Source: Salvia splendens
Taxonomy: Eukaryota; Streptophyta; Magnoliopsida; Lamiales; Lamiaceae
Reading direction: 5' to 3'
Assembly: GCF_004379255.2 (NCBI RefSeq)
Contig: NC_056034.1
Span: forward strand, 64,501-128,500
DNA length: 64,000 bases
This document shows, piece after piece, positions 11,471 to 23,608 of this stretch. The notes below the pieces were generated by a model. The model was not told the origin of the DNA. It worked only from the letters and a program-made list of their open reading frames with translations, and made no database searches. The translations under genes and the position numbers were made by a program. Every line of letters starts with the position of its first letter. Position 1 is the first letter of the stretch.

Positions 11471-13508
11471 ATGATCCAAAAGACTCCGGCCCAGACCCAG
11501 GTATGTCTCTTTCTCTTTACTTTTCTGCCTTTTATTTCTCATCCTACTTATCTCCCACTCCCACCTTTTTCATATTCGTTTTATCACCGTTTCACACCCC
11601 CTTGTTATTATGATTGCAAGCTTAAATTAGCCCTACCCACATTACGAAATCCGTTTTCGGCTTGTTCAATTGAAAATTTTATTTTATTTCTGCTGAATCT
11701 GTAACAATGGCTCTTAAATCTGATTCGCAGAAGAAGAGCTACTGCGTGATGGAAGATGTTTATGGAGTGGTGATGACACCCAAGGTGGACCTTCAACAAC
11801 TCCAGCTCCAACTTCATAGCAAGCCCGCTCCTCCACACCTCATGCTTCCTAATATTGGACGAGCACTTGAGGTTTTTTTCCTCTTTTTTTTTGTTTGGTT
11901 TACCTCTTCTCGTGTTTGTTGTTTAATAATAATCCACCAAGATTCCACCTTCCCACTTACTCTGGAATTCATTGTTTTATTTGCTTTTTCACTACATGGG
12001 TATATACTACTAGAATTTCACGAGGATTTCTTTTACTAAGAATCAACTGTTGTGTTGTTTTAATTCAGCTGCTGGCAGTCCTGAGAAAAAAGATTGAACT
12101 TTTTTTATTTGCCTCAGGATTTATTAAAGACTAGAGAAGTGGGCGAGTTCCTTAGTGGGGCTTTTGCAGGGGCCATGACCAAAGCTATTCTTGCCCCTCT
12201 CGAGACCATCCGGTTGGTTCCTGCTATTCTGTTTTGCAATTCACTTCTAGCTTAGGTTTGTTTGTGTCCACTTTTTGGAATATCGCAGATTATTACACCC
12301 TCTCTTTTAAGTACTCGTTTTAGGAAAATGATATTAATAGTCAAGTGTAGAGAAAGTAAAGTAAGAGGGAATAATTTAGAGAAGACTGAAATTGGATCAC
12401 GTAAATTCCTGAAAATTGTGCATTGATTTGGCTATTCTGGAATTCAACTTTACCTTTGCAGAACATGTGGATGCGGCATCCCTTTTCTTGTCTAATGTTA
12501 ACCGAAACATGCAGGACAAGGATGGTTGTTGGTGTTGGGTCCAGAAACATATATGGCAGTTTTGTTCAAATTATTGAAAAACAGGGCTGGCAAGGGCTCT
12601 GGGCTGGGAATGCAATAAATATGCTTCGTATAGTTCCCACGCAAGCAATTGAGCTTGGTACATTTGAATATGTGAAACGAGCAATGACTACAGCACAAGA
12701 GAAATGGAAGCTGAATGATAGCCCAAGTTTGCGATTAGGCCGTCTGAATTTCAAATTTTCTCTGGCCTGGTTGTCTCCCGTTGCTGTTGCTGGCGCCGCT
12801 GCAGGAATTGTTAGTACCCTTGCCTGTCATCCCCTTGAAGTCTTAAAGGTATGAGCAAAATCTACGTCTTCGGGTAACTAGTTAATTAAAGAGGGTAAAT
12901 ATTAGTCTTCTTATCTGTTTGTTTCATTGGTCTTATACAGGACAGGTTGACAGTGAGTCCTGATATATATCCCAACCTAAGTATTGCAGTTACCAAGATA
13001 TACAAGGAAGGTGGAATCGGTTGTCTATACTCTGGGTTGTCGCCCACATTGATCGGCATGCTCCCATACAGCACGTGTTACTATTTCATGTATGAGACGA
13101 TGAAGAAATCATATTGCTCAACAAAGAAAAAGGATTCTCTGTCTCGTGCTGAGATGCTCCTAATTGGGGCGCTTTCTGGTAACACAGCATTTCATTTTCC
13201 ATGCTACAATTAAACTATACTAGTACTAGTTTGTATTAATCTCTTTAAACATTGCAGGCTTAACGGCTAGCACCATCAGCTATCCTTTGGAGGTGGCGAG
13301 GAAGCGGCTAATGGTGGGAGCTCTGCAAGGGAAATGTCCACCAAACATGGCTGCTGCACTCTCTGAAGTTTTCAGAGACGAGGGTGTTAAAGGACTCTAT
13401 CGAGGCTGGAGGGCGAGCTGCTTGAAGGTGATGCCTTCCTCTGGTATCACATGGATGTTCTACGAAGCTTGGAAAGACATATTGCTCATTGAAAAGCGTC
13501 CCTCTTGA
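11471..13508 (+). CDS. BTL1: Mitochondrial adenine nucleotide transporter BTL1-like (mitochondrial carrier family)
   Basis: Six exons, all in phase: 11471-11500, 11731-11871, 12118-12212, 12515-12848, 12941-13178, 13258-13508 (362 residues). The protein is a three-repeat mitochondrial carrier. The signature PX[DE]XX[KR] occurs once per repeat: PLETIR in exon 3, PLEVLK at the end of exon 4 and PLEVAR in exon 6, each after a small-residue-rich first helix (FLSGAFAGAMTKAILA, VAVAGAAAGIVSTLAC, LIGALSGLTASTISY). Overall it matches the plant Brittle1-like BTL1 group, predicted to exchange adenine nucleotides across the inner mitochondrial membrane. Start choice: the ATG at 11471 gives MIQKTPAQTQ spliced in phase to KKSYCVMEDVYGVVMTPK; an internal ATG at 11707 would require retaining the intron. 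The transported substrate is inferred from the family. The neighbouring convergent gene encodes a Pumilio protein. Confidence 0.92.
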
Positions 13509-13969
13509 AAAACAATGGTCTAAATCCCCTGATGCAGAAGTCAATTTAGCCCAAAGGCTTGTTTTTGCAGGTGGGCAGATGAGGCCTGCAAGTTGAAGGT
13601 GAAGAAGATGGAAGTTTTGGGTTGATCTTACTTGGAAATTTACGCGTGAAGAAGTTTCATGATAGAGAAAGCTAACTAGCACAATGATATTTGGATTATT
13701 GGGCACAATTTTGTTTCTGGATTAATGTAGGCAGGTGAAACGCACATGTTGCTCAGTTGAATTAAAGCTCATTTCTTGGTTCAACACTAGATATGTATGT
13801 AGCAAGATAACTATGAATTATTCATCCAATCAACTTACAATTCCTACAACACATATATACTGCAAGCCAAATATATTTAAAAATATAATTGTAAAGTATC
13901 AGAGCATTCAGCAACACTTATCAGTGCCCAGCATAGAATAAACTTCACTGCCGCCATGTCAAAGAATGC
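13509..13969. other. Short convergent spacer between BTL1 and Pumilio
   Basis: About 460 bp between two convergent stop codons. It must hold both 3' UTRs. Nothing else was recognised. Confidence 0.7.
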
Positions 13970-14013
13970 CTAGGCTTCAGAAGATTCATTATCTGCACAT
14001 AATAACATTCAGC

Positions 14014-14048
<35 letters not shown>

Positions 14049-17000
14049 ATCCATCTGTATACCACACCTTCATTAGTCAATTGTTCAAACCGGGCAACTA
14101 TGTGTTTCCCATATGTATATTTCTTCAAAGCAACAAGATGAAGCTGGATACAGTTAAGCAGTCTCTCCCGCTGATTCTCGTTGCTAATATCAATAATCTT
14201 CTGCACCACGTAATTTGCGTACTGATCCTTCATCATCGTCTGAATACCAAGATAAAGTTCACCACAACCAAAGCAAACTATAGCACAGCACTTTTACCTC
14301 AAAACTTAAAATTTACTTCAAAATATTTCTCTTACCAATAAACTATCACCATCCTCAGGCTGTGAAAGAATCTCCTCAATCAAGCAGTCACACTCAGTAG
14401 TGTCACCATACTCGAGGCATTTCTCCACCACATTTGATGCATACTTATGTTGGCTCATGGGCACGATTCTTCCATACAATTTTTGGATAATTTGACTACG
14501 CTCAAATGGTTTTCCCCTTTCCAACACATGCTGTCACAGTACACCAAATGTTGGAGTTGGAACTCACAACTAAATATCAACGGATATGAGATGTTGGACA
14601 AAATGACAAGGGCCGAAATATCAGAAGTTCCATACCTGCGTAACGTAGTTACCATACTGATCATGTGCAAGATCATATGCGGATTCCATTATCTCATCCA
14701 CTATTGGTCGACAGCACAAGTCATCCGAACAATGCTCCAAAACTCTCTGCAAGCAGATCTGGGGAGATTAAATTATCTATCTTGAACATATGCATCAGTC
14801 ATGGCAGATAATCTGTAGAGAGGTGAGAATATTCTTCTAGCCATGATAAACAAGACTTATCTAGTCCAAAATGCACTTATACGTTAAAATATATCAGGAG
14901 CACTTGAAGAAAAAAAAATACTATGACCTGAATGACACGGCAACCATATGGATGAGTTGATAGTGCAGCTACTTGGCCCCGGAAGGCTGAGATGATAAAA
15001 TCATTTTTTTCTGGAGGCACGCATTCAATACATTTCTGTATGACATGATTTCCATTTTGATCTCGTACACATCTCATCACATGTCCATCAAGTTCGAGCG
15101 CAAGTTCCGTCTTTTGATCAACTTCAATAACCTCTAGTGCCTGAAGTGAATGAACAAATAAAATACGAACCAAGCAAGTTGTGTTTATAAGATTCATCTC
15201 AAGCAAGTTAAACACTTATAAGATTCATCTCATTTGTATCATTTGCTAAAGGTATTCAAAATTGCAGAATACCAACAAGGCATGATTAGTCACCATTCCC
15301 AAACAAAACTATCAGGAGAATTGATTTTGTAACCAATGAGTGTAGGGTATACATATAAAATGAATAAAACAAAATTCATTACAAACCAAAGCATATGGAT
15401 TACAGGCATCAGAATATAAACTAAGTCATTAAGTTGAAGGATAGCATGCCAATCTATTTTTAAAGATATTCGGCACGCTGAACGTTGTTCAAATAGGCAG
15501 GATCCTTATTTGCGAGGTGCTCAGCGATTTAATATAAAAATATAAGAACTTGCACAGACCTTTTGAATTACCCGGCAACCATACATTTGTAAACTTAAAG
15601 GTAACATCTGCCTCGATAGTTGACTTGCAAGCTCCTTCCTCTGCTCATAAGTTCCATATTCAAAGAACTGCAAACACCAAAATGCAGTACAGCTACTCAT
15701 ATGTGCCATAAAATATTCAATGCATAGAAAGTGAGAAGCCCACCTTCTGAATAACATAGTTCCCAAAGACATCAGTCATCAATTTCGAAGCATGAGGAAG
15801 AACTTCCCTGAAAACCAACTCCTTCTCTTCAACACTACAATTTTCCAACTTCTGTTGTATAAACCGACTGCCATGCTGATCCACACTGAAGTTGCAATGC
15901 ATATAAAATGATTTTATCCATCGAGGATAACAATTGAGCTCCATTATAAAGCTAAACGATAGCAAAAGAAGAAACCGAAAGAAATAAACAAAAACATAAA
16001 TTCTACCTGAATTCAACAATACGGCCTACAATGTCTGAGATATCAATTCTCCGGGTACTGCTAGCTTTCAGATCTTCAAGAAATGAATGCTTCCTATGGT
16101 CATTGATACCATCAGCTCCCCTCTGTCCTTGCCATCTTGGAATACCAACATTTTTTGCTGGGTTTTGAGAAAATCCAATATCATATCGCTTTCCCAATGA
16201 ATTAGGGCCTCCAACTGGGGAATCTGGCATTACTGGACTACCAAGAGGCGGCGACTGAAACTGAGGCACAAATCCCAGACCTGTAGGACTGCTGAGGTAA
16301 CTACTACTCGGTATCCTCATTTTCGTTGGACTGTGAATGCCGATACTTCCACTAGGGGTTAACTGGAATTTCTGGTCACCTGCATGATAAACAGAATTTG
16401 GATTATTTAGTAAAGTAAAAGAATCAACTGGTTTGCTAACCATACCAGGAGAAGGCAACTGATTATACTGCAGAGAGGCACCATATGGATCTTGCACAAC
16501 CCCTTGGAAATATTGCATTGAAAGAGGATCCGGGAAGGGGGGCTGAATCGTCAGTCCAGGTTGGCCATAGAACCTGTTCATGTTTTGTACGACAGACCCT
16601 TTGGAGATGTTTTCCCCAGTTGGAACACCAGCACTTTGTCCAACAAAACTTTGTCCTGGATTGGCGTTCAAATGAAAAGGAAAACCTGTATGAGGTGGAT
16701 ATCCAGGCAAATAAGGGGGCAGATATGAGGAACCCATAGCATATCCACTGTATTGTGGACTATATAGACCAGAACTATTCAAATTTGTATAAAATGAATT
16801 TGCCGGTGCCATGTAAGCTGCAGTAGTTGCGTATAAAGGAGGGTGACCACTGTGAGAATGAAGATGTGCCTGCATCTCGATACGGCCTTGTGGGGCTGAG
16901 TAGTTGTTAAATGATTGTGGACCAGGTCCTTGTACTGGAGATCTAGGGACATGGTACCCTGCAGCATGCTGAGAATGAGTACTCTGCATATGTAATTCAT

Positions 17001-18092
17001 GCTGCTCATCAAACTCTACTCCCTGTTTATCTTGATCACTCTCCACTCTATCAACGCTTTTGAAAGCATCTGATTCTGTATTGCCACCACTCACACGATC
17101 ACTAGCAATATAAGCAGTAGACCCTCCTGAGGTGTCAAGACAAGGATATATAGGTACTGAAGCCGCTGGAGGTTCTATTGTTGATATTGACCCACGAGGC
17201 AAATCAATCTTACTAGTAGAACCCGTACTTGACTTTGGTTCACGTGGTTCTGAAGCTTCGATGGACAAGGAATCCATTGTCAGGTTCTGAATATCATGAT
17301 GAAATGCTTCTTCAGTTGGGCCGGGCGCAATATTATGGCTAAATACTGGTGAAGGTGTTCGGGGGAAATCTGCCTGAAAATTGGAGAGTAAACCAATTTT
17401 TTTAAAAAAGTCAAAACTGTGACAATGGAGCAATTTTTAATAAAAGACTAAGACCAATATACTGGCGACAATGATCGATGATCATAAATTCAACTGAAGG
17501 CCAATAATTCACCAGAAACTTTTTATACCTGTATAAGATCAACCAAGCTTTTATGATGACCAATAGACGACAGCATGTTCTGCTCAAGCACGATATCCAC
17601 TCCGTCATCCGAAGCTCCCTTGGGTGATCTATCGCCTCCAGGCTCTTCCTCATGAGTGGAAAGAGAACTTCCTGGATTGTACGCGTTCTGGAGTGCAAGG
17701 TGCATGTTGCTCCTCATAATTGTATGAGGACGAGCCGTTGCATTCAAATCATTGTTTAAATATTTTGAATACAAAGAATCATCCTGCTGCAAAAACTCAG
17801 AGTGAGCATTCCCTATAGCATTGCTCAAAGCTGTTGAACTTGAGTTGGGGACGGGCTGTTTATTTCTAAGATCACCAAAAGCTGCAAATGAGCCCTCGAT
17901 GCTTGGAGGTGCACTACCACTACGGTTGGGAGCGATGATACTTCGATTTCTATCAACTGCATGTCCTCTAAGAAGCAATCCCAATTCATCCGTCACTGCA
18001 CTAGCTGAAGTAAAGGAAGCAGTGTCGCTAGATGGTGACCACTTTCCAGCTCCACCACTATCCACAATTCTCATAGGGTTCTCAGTTGCCAT
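13970..18092 (-). CDS. APUM5: Pumilio-family RNA-binding protein (APUM5/6-like)
   Basis: Nine coding exons on the minus strand: 18092-17529, 17373-16007, 15885-15744, 15667-15560, 15140-14928, 14746-14636, 14530-14336, 14239-14068, 13992-13970. Together they encode 964 residues, starting [12 protein letters not shown] and ending [16 protein letters not shown]. The N-terminal two thirds is low-complexity (Pro/Ser/Tyr/Gly-rich). [20 protein letters not shown] leads into eight Puf repeats. Their RNA-contact segments in order are [56 protein letters not shown], all intact. Pumilio proteins bind UGUA-containing 3' UTRs in the cytoplasm and repress or localise mRNAs. A first non-coding exon further upstream (around 18.8 kb) with an intron in the 5' UTR is likely but inferred. 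The last intron is only 75 bp and contains a CT microsatellite. APUM5 versus APUM6 is not certain; I favour APUM5 because it neighbours BTL1. Confidence 0.93.
14016..14044. repeat. (GA)n microsatellite in the last Pumilio intron
   Basis: There are 29 nt of uninterrupted GA dinucleotide. Read on the gene strand it is a CT tract lying just upstream of the final 3' splice site (CAG at 13995-13993), in the position of a polypyrimidine tract. Confidence 0.98.
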
Positions 18093-19126
18093 AGTAGCTC
18101 TATTAATGATGATCGACTCTTGTTAAGAAGGCTGGTTCACATTTCTTTCAATTAGGCATCAAAAATGTTACGGTCAGTCCAGGGATTCTAAATAAGAATA
18201 GAAACACATAAAATTGAACGCAGCCATAACAAAAGGGAGCCTAAGAATTTAATCTAATTAGCAAAACAAAGCAAAGACTGGCTAACCTATGCATAATCGT
18301 ATAAAAAAGTTCAATAAAATCAAATATGACAAACCATAACCATAGTTGTACATACAAATTCCATGCTGCTTAAACATATTTATCTATTAAGAAAATATAG
18401 GTAGATCTTTCTAAGTCTTCACCTGACCTATTTCAGCGTGAACGACTGCTTCAGGATCAAATCATAATTAAGCTGTGATTCTAAAGACAGAATATTGACT
18501 ATCATAGGGATGAGAAAACACACACACATACGCACCAAAAAAGAATCAATCGTAGAAAAAACAGAAGCTTGAGACGCTTGAGGCAGGGTCAGAGCAAGAA
18601 TTCTAGCAAGTATACCACTGTGAGCTACACCTTTTTCCCCCTTCACGACCAACAGCCAAACAAGATTACAAAAAAATGCAAGAATTCGGTGGAAACAATA
18701 CTAAATAAGCATAGATAGAGTAAAGGAGAAGTCTTCACAAATTTCAAACATATATAAATGGTATGATGAAGCAAGGTCAAACATGAAACAACTCACCCTG
18801 TTGAATTAGAGACCCAACTCCGATCAACAGTAGAATAAAAAATCCGAAATTCAAAACCCCAGAAGATGATGATGAAGAAGAAATTAGAAGGAGACAATGT
18901 TTACAAAGAAAATGAGAAATACCCAAACTCAGAAAGAAAAGAGCAGTTTAAAATACATATGTCGCTTCCTGAACCCACCACCGTGTCCACAGACTACACT
19001 TATTTTTTTTCCTTTTCTTTATTGTTTTTGTTTTTTTCTTTGGGTTTGCATTTATTGCGATTTATGGTAAAATCAGTAATAGTAGAAGAGATTAAGAGAA
19101 TTGCGAGTAATAGTAGAAGAGATTAA
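18093..19126. other. Pumilio upstream region
   Basis: This stretch holds the 5' flank of the Pumilio gene. A GT donor-like sequence in minus-strand reading near 18.79 kb (CAACAGG followed by GTGAGTTG) suggests a 5' UTR exon around 18.80-18.87 kb spliced toward the coding start. No separate gene was recognised. Confidence 0.5.
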
Positions 19127-19351
19127 GAGTATTAGTAATGGGGCGCCCTAATGGACGCCCTAAAACCCACCCTATGCGCGGTCACGTCAATATTTTATCC
19201 TCCTATCCTTCCACCTGCAATAAGACGCCCTAAAGACAGGCCTAAGTATTTTCTTTATTTGAATATTTAAATAACTACAAGAATTTAAAAAAAACCTTCA
19301 TTTCATTTAAAATCAATACATTACAATACGAATTAAAAAAAATACGCATTC

Positions 19352-20663
19352 TCAATGACGACGGTTACGGGCCCAAACTTCTTTAACCATGTCGTTCATG
19401 AGCTGAGCATGGTCTTGTTGATTGCGCATTGAGGCCTGTCTAGACAGAACCTCATTGAAGCTCGTCGGTAATCCTCGAGTGTGGGGCGCGGTCGTCGTGC
19501 TAGAGTTAGATCCACCTTCATCATCGGCCCAATCGGTGACGCTTCCACCTTCGTGTTCGACTATCATGTTGTGCAAGATTATGCACGCATATATGACATC
19601 GGTGATGACTTCCTTGAACCAGAGACGGGGCGGCCCTTTCACTATTGCCCACCGTGATTGGAGCACACCAAATGCCCGCTCCACATCCTTCCGCGCCACC
19701 TCCTGCTTTTGCGCAAATAAAACTCTCTTCTCACCCATTGGACAGCTGATCGTCTTCAGAAAAACAGGCCACCTTGGGTATATGCCATCGGCCAAGTAGT
19801 ACCCCATGTGATATTGGCGTTGGCAGTGAACTCGATGGCCGGGCCGTTGCCATTACATTGCTCGGTGAAGAGGGTGGATGAGTTGAGGACGTTGGTGTCG
19901 TTGTGCGACCCCGCTACACCGAAGTAAGCATGTCAGATCCAAAGCCAATAGTTAGCGACGGATTCGAGGATCATCGTCGGGTGGCTGTCATTGTATCCAC
20001 TAGTAAATTAGCCTCTCCACGCCCTCGGATAATTCTTCCACTCCCAGTGCAAACAGTTGATGCTCCCTAGCATCCCAGGAAAGCAGTGCGTCGTCTCGTG
20101 CATCTTCATCAGGCCCTGGCAATCCACAGCAGTCGGCTTTCGCAAATATGTGTCGTTGTAAGCCTCCACAACTCCCCTACAAAATCTCTTCAGGCACTCG
20201 CGGCCAGTTGTCTCCCCGACGTGAAGGTACTCGTCAAACATGTCCGTCGTGGTGCCGTAGGCCAACTGCTGGAGTGCAACCGTGCACTTCTCAACGACGT
20301 AAGTCCGGGTCTACCAAGGCCATCTTCCCGATACTGGAAGTATTCATCACGTGACTCCAACGTCTGGACAATGCTGAGAAAAAGATAACGATGCATTCTA
20401 AACCGGCGGTGAAAAACAGTCGGGCCCCACCGTGGTTGCTCGGCAAAATAGTCTGCAAATAGACGTTTGTGAGCTACGGCATGTTCGCGGCGGACAAATG
20501 TCCGACGTCGAATAGGCCTGGGGATCTGCTCCGCCGCCGCCGCCTCCTCCTCGCGCTACATTTCGGCTAAGCAATCCGCCATTGCGTCATTGACGACATC
20601 GAATAAGGCTCGCGTCAAGGTCCGACTAACACCCTCCGAGGTACTCCAGTCGTCGTCGTGATT
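19352..20663 (-). pseudogene. ALP1-like Harbinger transposase pseudogene
   Basis: The minus-strand frame starts at 20663 with MNHDDDWSTSEGVSRTLTRA, meets a TAG within about 45 codons, and continues in frame through RRRTFVRREHAVAHKRLFAD and MHRYLFLSIVQTLESRDEYF. After a frameshift it reads AYGTTTDMFDEYLHVGETTG and GMLGSINCLHWEWKN. In this family the residue after GSI is the first catalytic Asp; here it is Asn. A later piece GVAGSHNDTNVLNSSTLF keeps the second Asp, though it follows a stop. After another frameshift the last piece ARKDVERAFGVLQSRWAIVK keeps the catalytic Glu and runs to a stop at 19352. It is dead by stops, frameshifts and the Asp-to-Asn change. Host proteins annotated ALP1-like derive from such transposases. 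Confidence 0.85.
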
Positions 20664-20686
20664 CATTTTTGTTTGTGAGAGATTAT

Positions 20687-22002
20687 TGATGGGTATTTTA
20701 GAGTTCTTTTGCCAATTCACAAAGATTATCAAGTTTAAATATTTTAACTCTAATAATACTACAATACTGCAAGAATACAGTGTCGTAGTAGTATTTCAAG
20801 TGTCGATCCACAGGAAGGTGAGAGATTGATTATACTTAAAAGCATACAAAAGCATATAAAGGTTTGATTTTTTGATTTAGAAAGTTGTTAACAAATTAGA
20901 GTTACTAATTCTACTTAATCTTCAAACGAGAAAACGAGTCACTCCAAGTTGCTCACTAAACTTGTATTGTTTTACACCATTCACACCGAAACATACGAAG
21001 GGATTCTAAACATCAACCTAATCGCGTGCACTGAACATGTCTGCGACGAATAGTTCACAGTCAGCTGAACACTTGTTCCATGAACCAATTTTCAACGATA
21101 TTTAATTCCTACGGAAGCGCGGGAACAAAGACCATCTACTATAATCACCTACTTAATTCACTATCAAATTATCCTCTGAACAATTCTAATTTAATAGCAT
21201 ACCAACAATCAATCAACCTAAACTATGTTAAAGAGACAATAGTTAAGGAATTAACAACACTACATCTTTAGCAAGAAAACGTAGAGCTTAATCATAGAAA
21301 ACATTGTTGGTATCAAAACACATGATTCGATGGTGTGAAAACATCCATACAAGCCTAGATTACAACTTGGAGCAACATGAAAAGATTAGCCTAAACACAT
21401 GGTAGAATGTAGAAATAAAACCATAGGCATTATGCTCTCGTTGAGTGGAATCGGGATTCGGAGACGGATCGTCGGAATAATGGTCAGAATTTCTTCCTTC
21501 TATTCTTCCTCCTCCTCTCTTTCTCCCTTTTTCTCTCTGTGTTTTTTCGTCCAAAAACCGTGTCCGTCTCGCCAAAAACCGTCCCCAAAACATATAGGAA
21601 ACTGCATGTAGCAGTTGCGCAGACAGACCCGGCTGGGTGATTATTTCAAGAGGCTCACTGACTCTTCAACCCAGCCTTCATCGGACCCGGCCGGGTGTAA
21701 TTTTCAGGCGTGAAATTCACTCGGCCGGGTGTCTCTTTTTGAGGGACTTCTGGACTCTTTACGCTGTTCGACTCTCACCCGACCGGGTGTAATTTCAGCA
21801 GGAAATTCACCCGGCCGGGTGATACTTTTCCGCAGGTATTCTGGACCCCGACACTTCAACGGTCTCGTGCTCATCCCGAGCTTCATTCCATGTCCCGTTT
21901 TCACCAACCGTTCCACTTCCTAAACCATGAAACACGAAGCACTAAACCATTTAACTCATACGAAACAATAGGAATAAAGACATGCTATTTTGATTCACAT
22001 CA
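20687..22002 (-). repeat. Athila 3' LTR (left copy)
   Basis: 1,316 bp. It contains five near-palindromic copies of the motif CCCGGCCGGGTG (or one- or two-base variants) between about 21625 and 21822. The polypurine-tract region of the element directly abuts it (plus strand AATACCCCCAAACTT at 22003). Confidence 0.95.
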
Positions 22003-23608
22003 AATACCCCCAAACTTATTTGCTTGCTTGTCCTCGAGCTAGATCTCCTAGGACACAAAGTTTCAAAGCTCAACTCACACAAATTTCTTTATAACACAAA
22101 GAATCAAGTAAGGATATGAATAGCAACATCTAAACCCGCAACATTTCCAATCAACAATTCCCACTCTCAAGAACCATCACTCGTCCACCTAGAACTTCAA
22201 GGCAAGGTGCACTTCAAAGTAAGTCCAAGCATGAGATCATACAACTCAAACCGTCATCATTGACTCGTCAAGCATTACTTAGCACATAGACTCGCAGATT
22301 TCAAATCAAACTTCATTAACTCTACCAAGTTATTTACAAAGCATCCACAAGCATCAACAATAAGGTCCAAGGTCTTAATTCAAGGTTGTAATGGGGCTAG
22401 GGATGAGGTAAGATAAATATGGATAGTGAGCTCAAAGGCTACACATTTGAGTGCCAAATTCTTCCCTCCTACAACTTCCTTCCAAAGATCAAACAACAAA
22501 ATATTACAACCAAATTCTCACTCCCCCAAACTTGAGATCAAATCTAGACAAGATTACATATTACACAAATAGAAGCTCTAACTTTATTTCACAACTTTTT
22601 TTTTCTTCTTTCATTTCTTTTTTTTCTTTTCTAAATAAGACCTCGACTCTTGCAAATTTGGAGGTCGTCTTTTTCTTTCTTTTTTTGTTTCTCTAAGAAC
22701 TTCATTCTTTTCACATTACATCAAGTCTAAAAAATGTCTACACTTTACAATTCACCACCCAACACTCAAAACTCAAATCACCAAAGCTCAAACTTGTTTT
22801 TAGCACCCAAATAGTAGCAAGGTCCATTGATGAGGCTAAAATGGGCTTATTTAAGTGGCTAAGTGATTGGCTAAGTGTTTACACAAATAATAGGGAATTA
22901 AGCTCAAAGTGGCTTCTAGGGGATCATGTATAGGACTAGGCATGTGATCATTTGGCCATGGAGTTCATCCTAGTGCCTTATCCTCCCATATCATTAACAC
23001 AAATGAATGCAAGCACGCAACTTGATAAAGCAAATCGATCCAAAATAATTTCCACAAAACCTCAACTCAAGAAATCGGATGTAGTCACAACATGCTCTTT
23101 CAAATAAATTCATGCACAGATTTTATCCATCCTAAGCTTCAAAGATCAAGTAAGATCAAGCAAGATTTCCCAACCAGAAAGCCGAAGATCTAGCATGCAC
23201 CCGTCAATTACATGATTCACAACACTTTAGCATATAATACACCCAATAAACATGCATCATGCATAAAAAATCATTCAACTTCAAACAACCCCCCCAAACT
23301 TGAATGCTTCATTGTCCTCAATGCAAGCAAGGAAGAACATAAAAAGTAAAGGGAAAGAATACTCCCCCAAACTTGGCATGATATCCATAGTGCATTCGGG
23401 TGGGAGGGCGGGTGTATATTTCTTTGTGGGTGTGCTTCCTCATAAGCTCCCATGTGAATTCTATCTCCATGTTGCTCCTACAAAAAGAACAAAACTACAA
23501 AAAGAAACACTCAATTCAAAATAAATGTTAGAGGAAAGAATTGAGCAAACAAAACCTCCAACAAAAGAAAACAAAAATAAAAACATTAAAACTTGGGTTG
23601 CCTCCCAA
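22003..23608 (-). other. Athila 3' non-coding region with repeated PPT-like tracts
   Basis: There is no convincing coding sequence here, although Athila elements often carry an env-like frame at this place. The motif CCCCCAAACTT (minus strand AAGTTTGGGGG) occurs at about 22005, 22522, 23290 and 23363; the first is the polypurine tract next to the LTR. Confidence 0.7.

Noticed and set aside
19422..19799. Plus-strand open frame of 125 codons
   Set aside because: It is the antisense shadow of the ALP1-like transposase pseudogene, which has clear family motifs on the minus strand.
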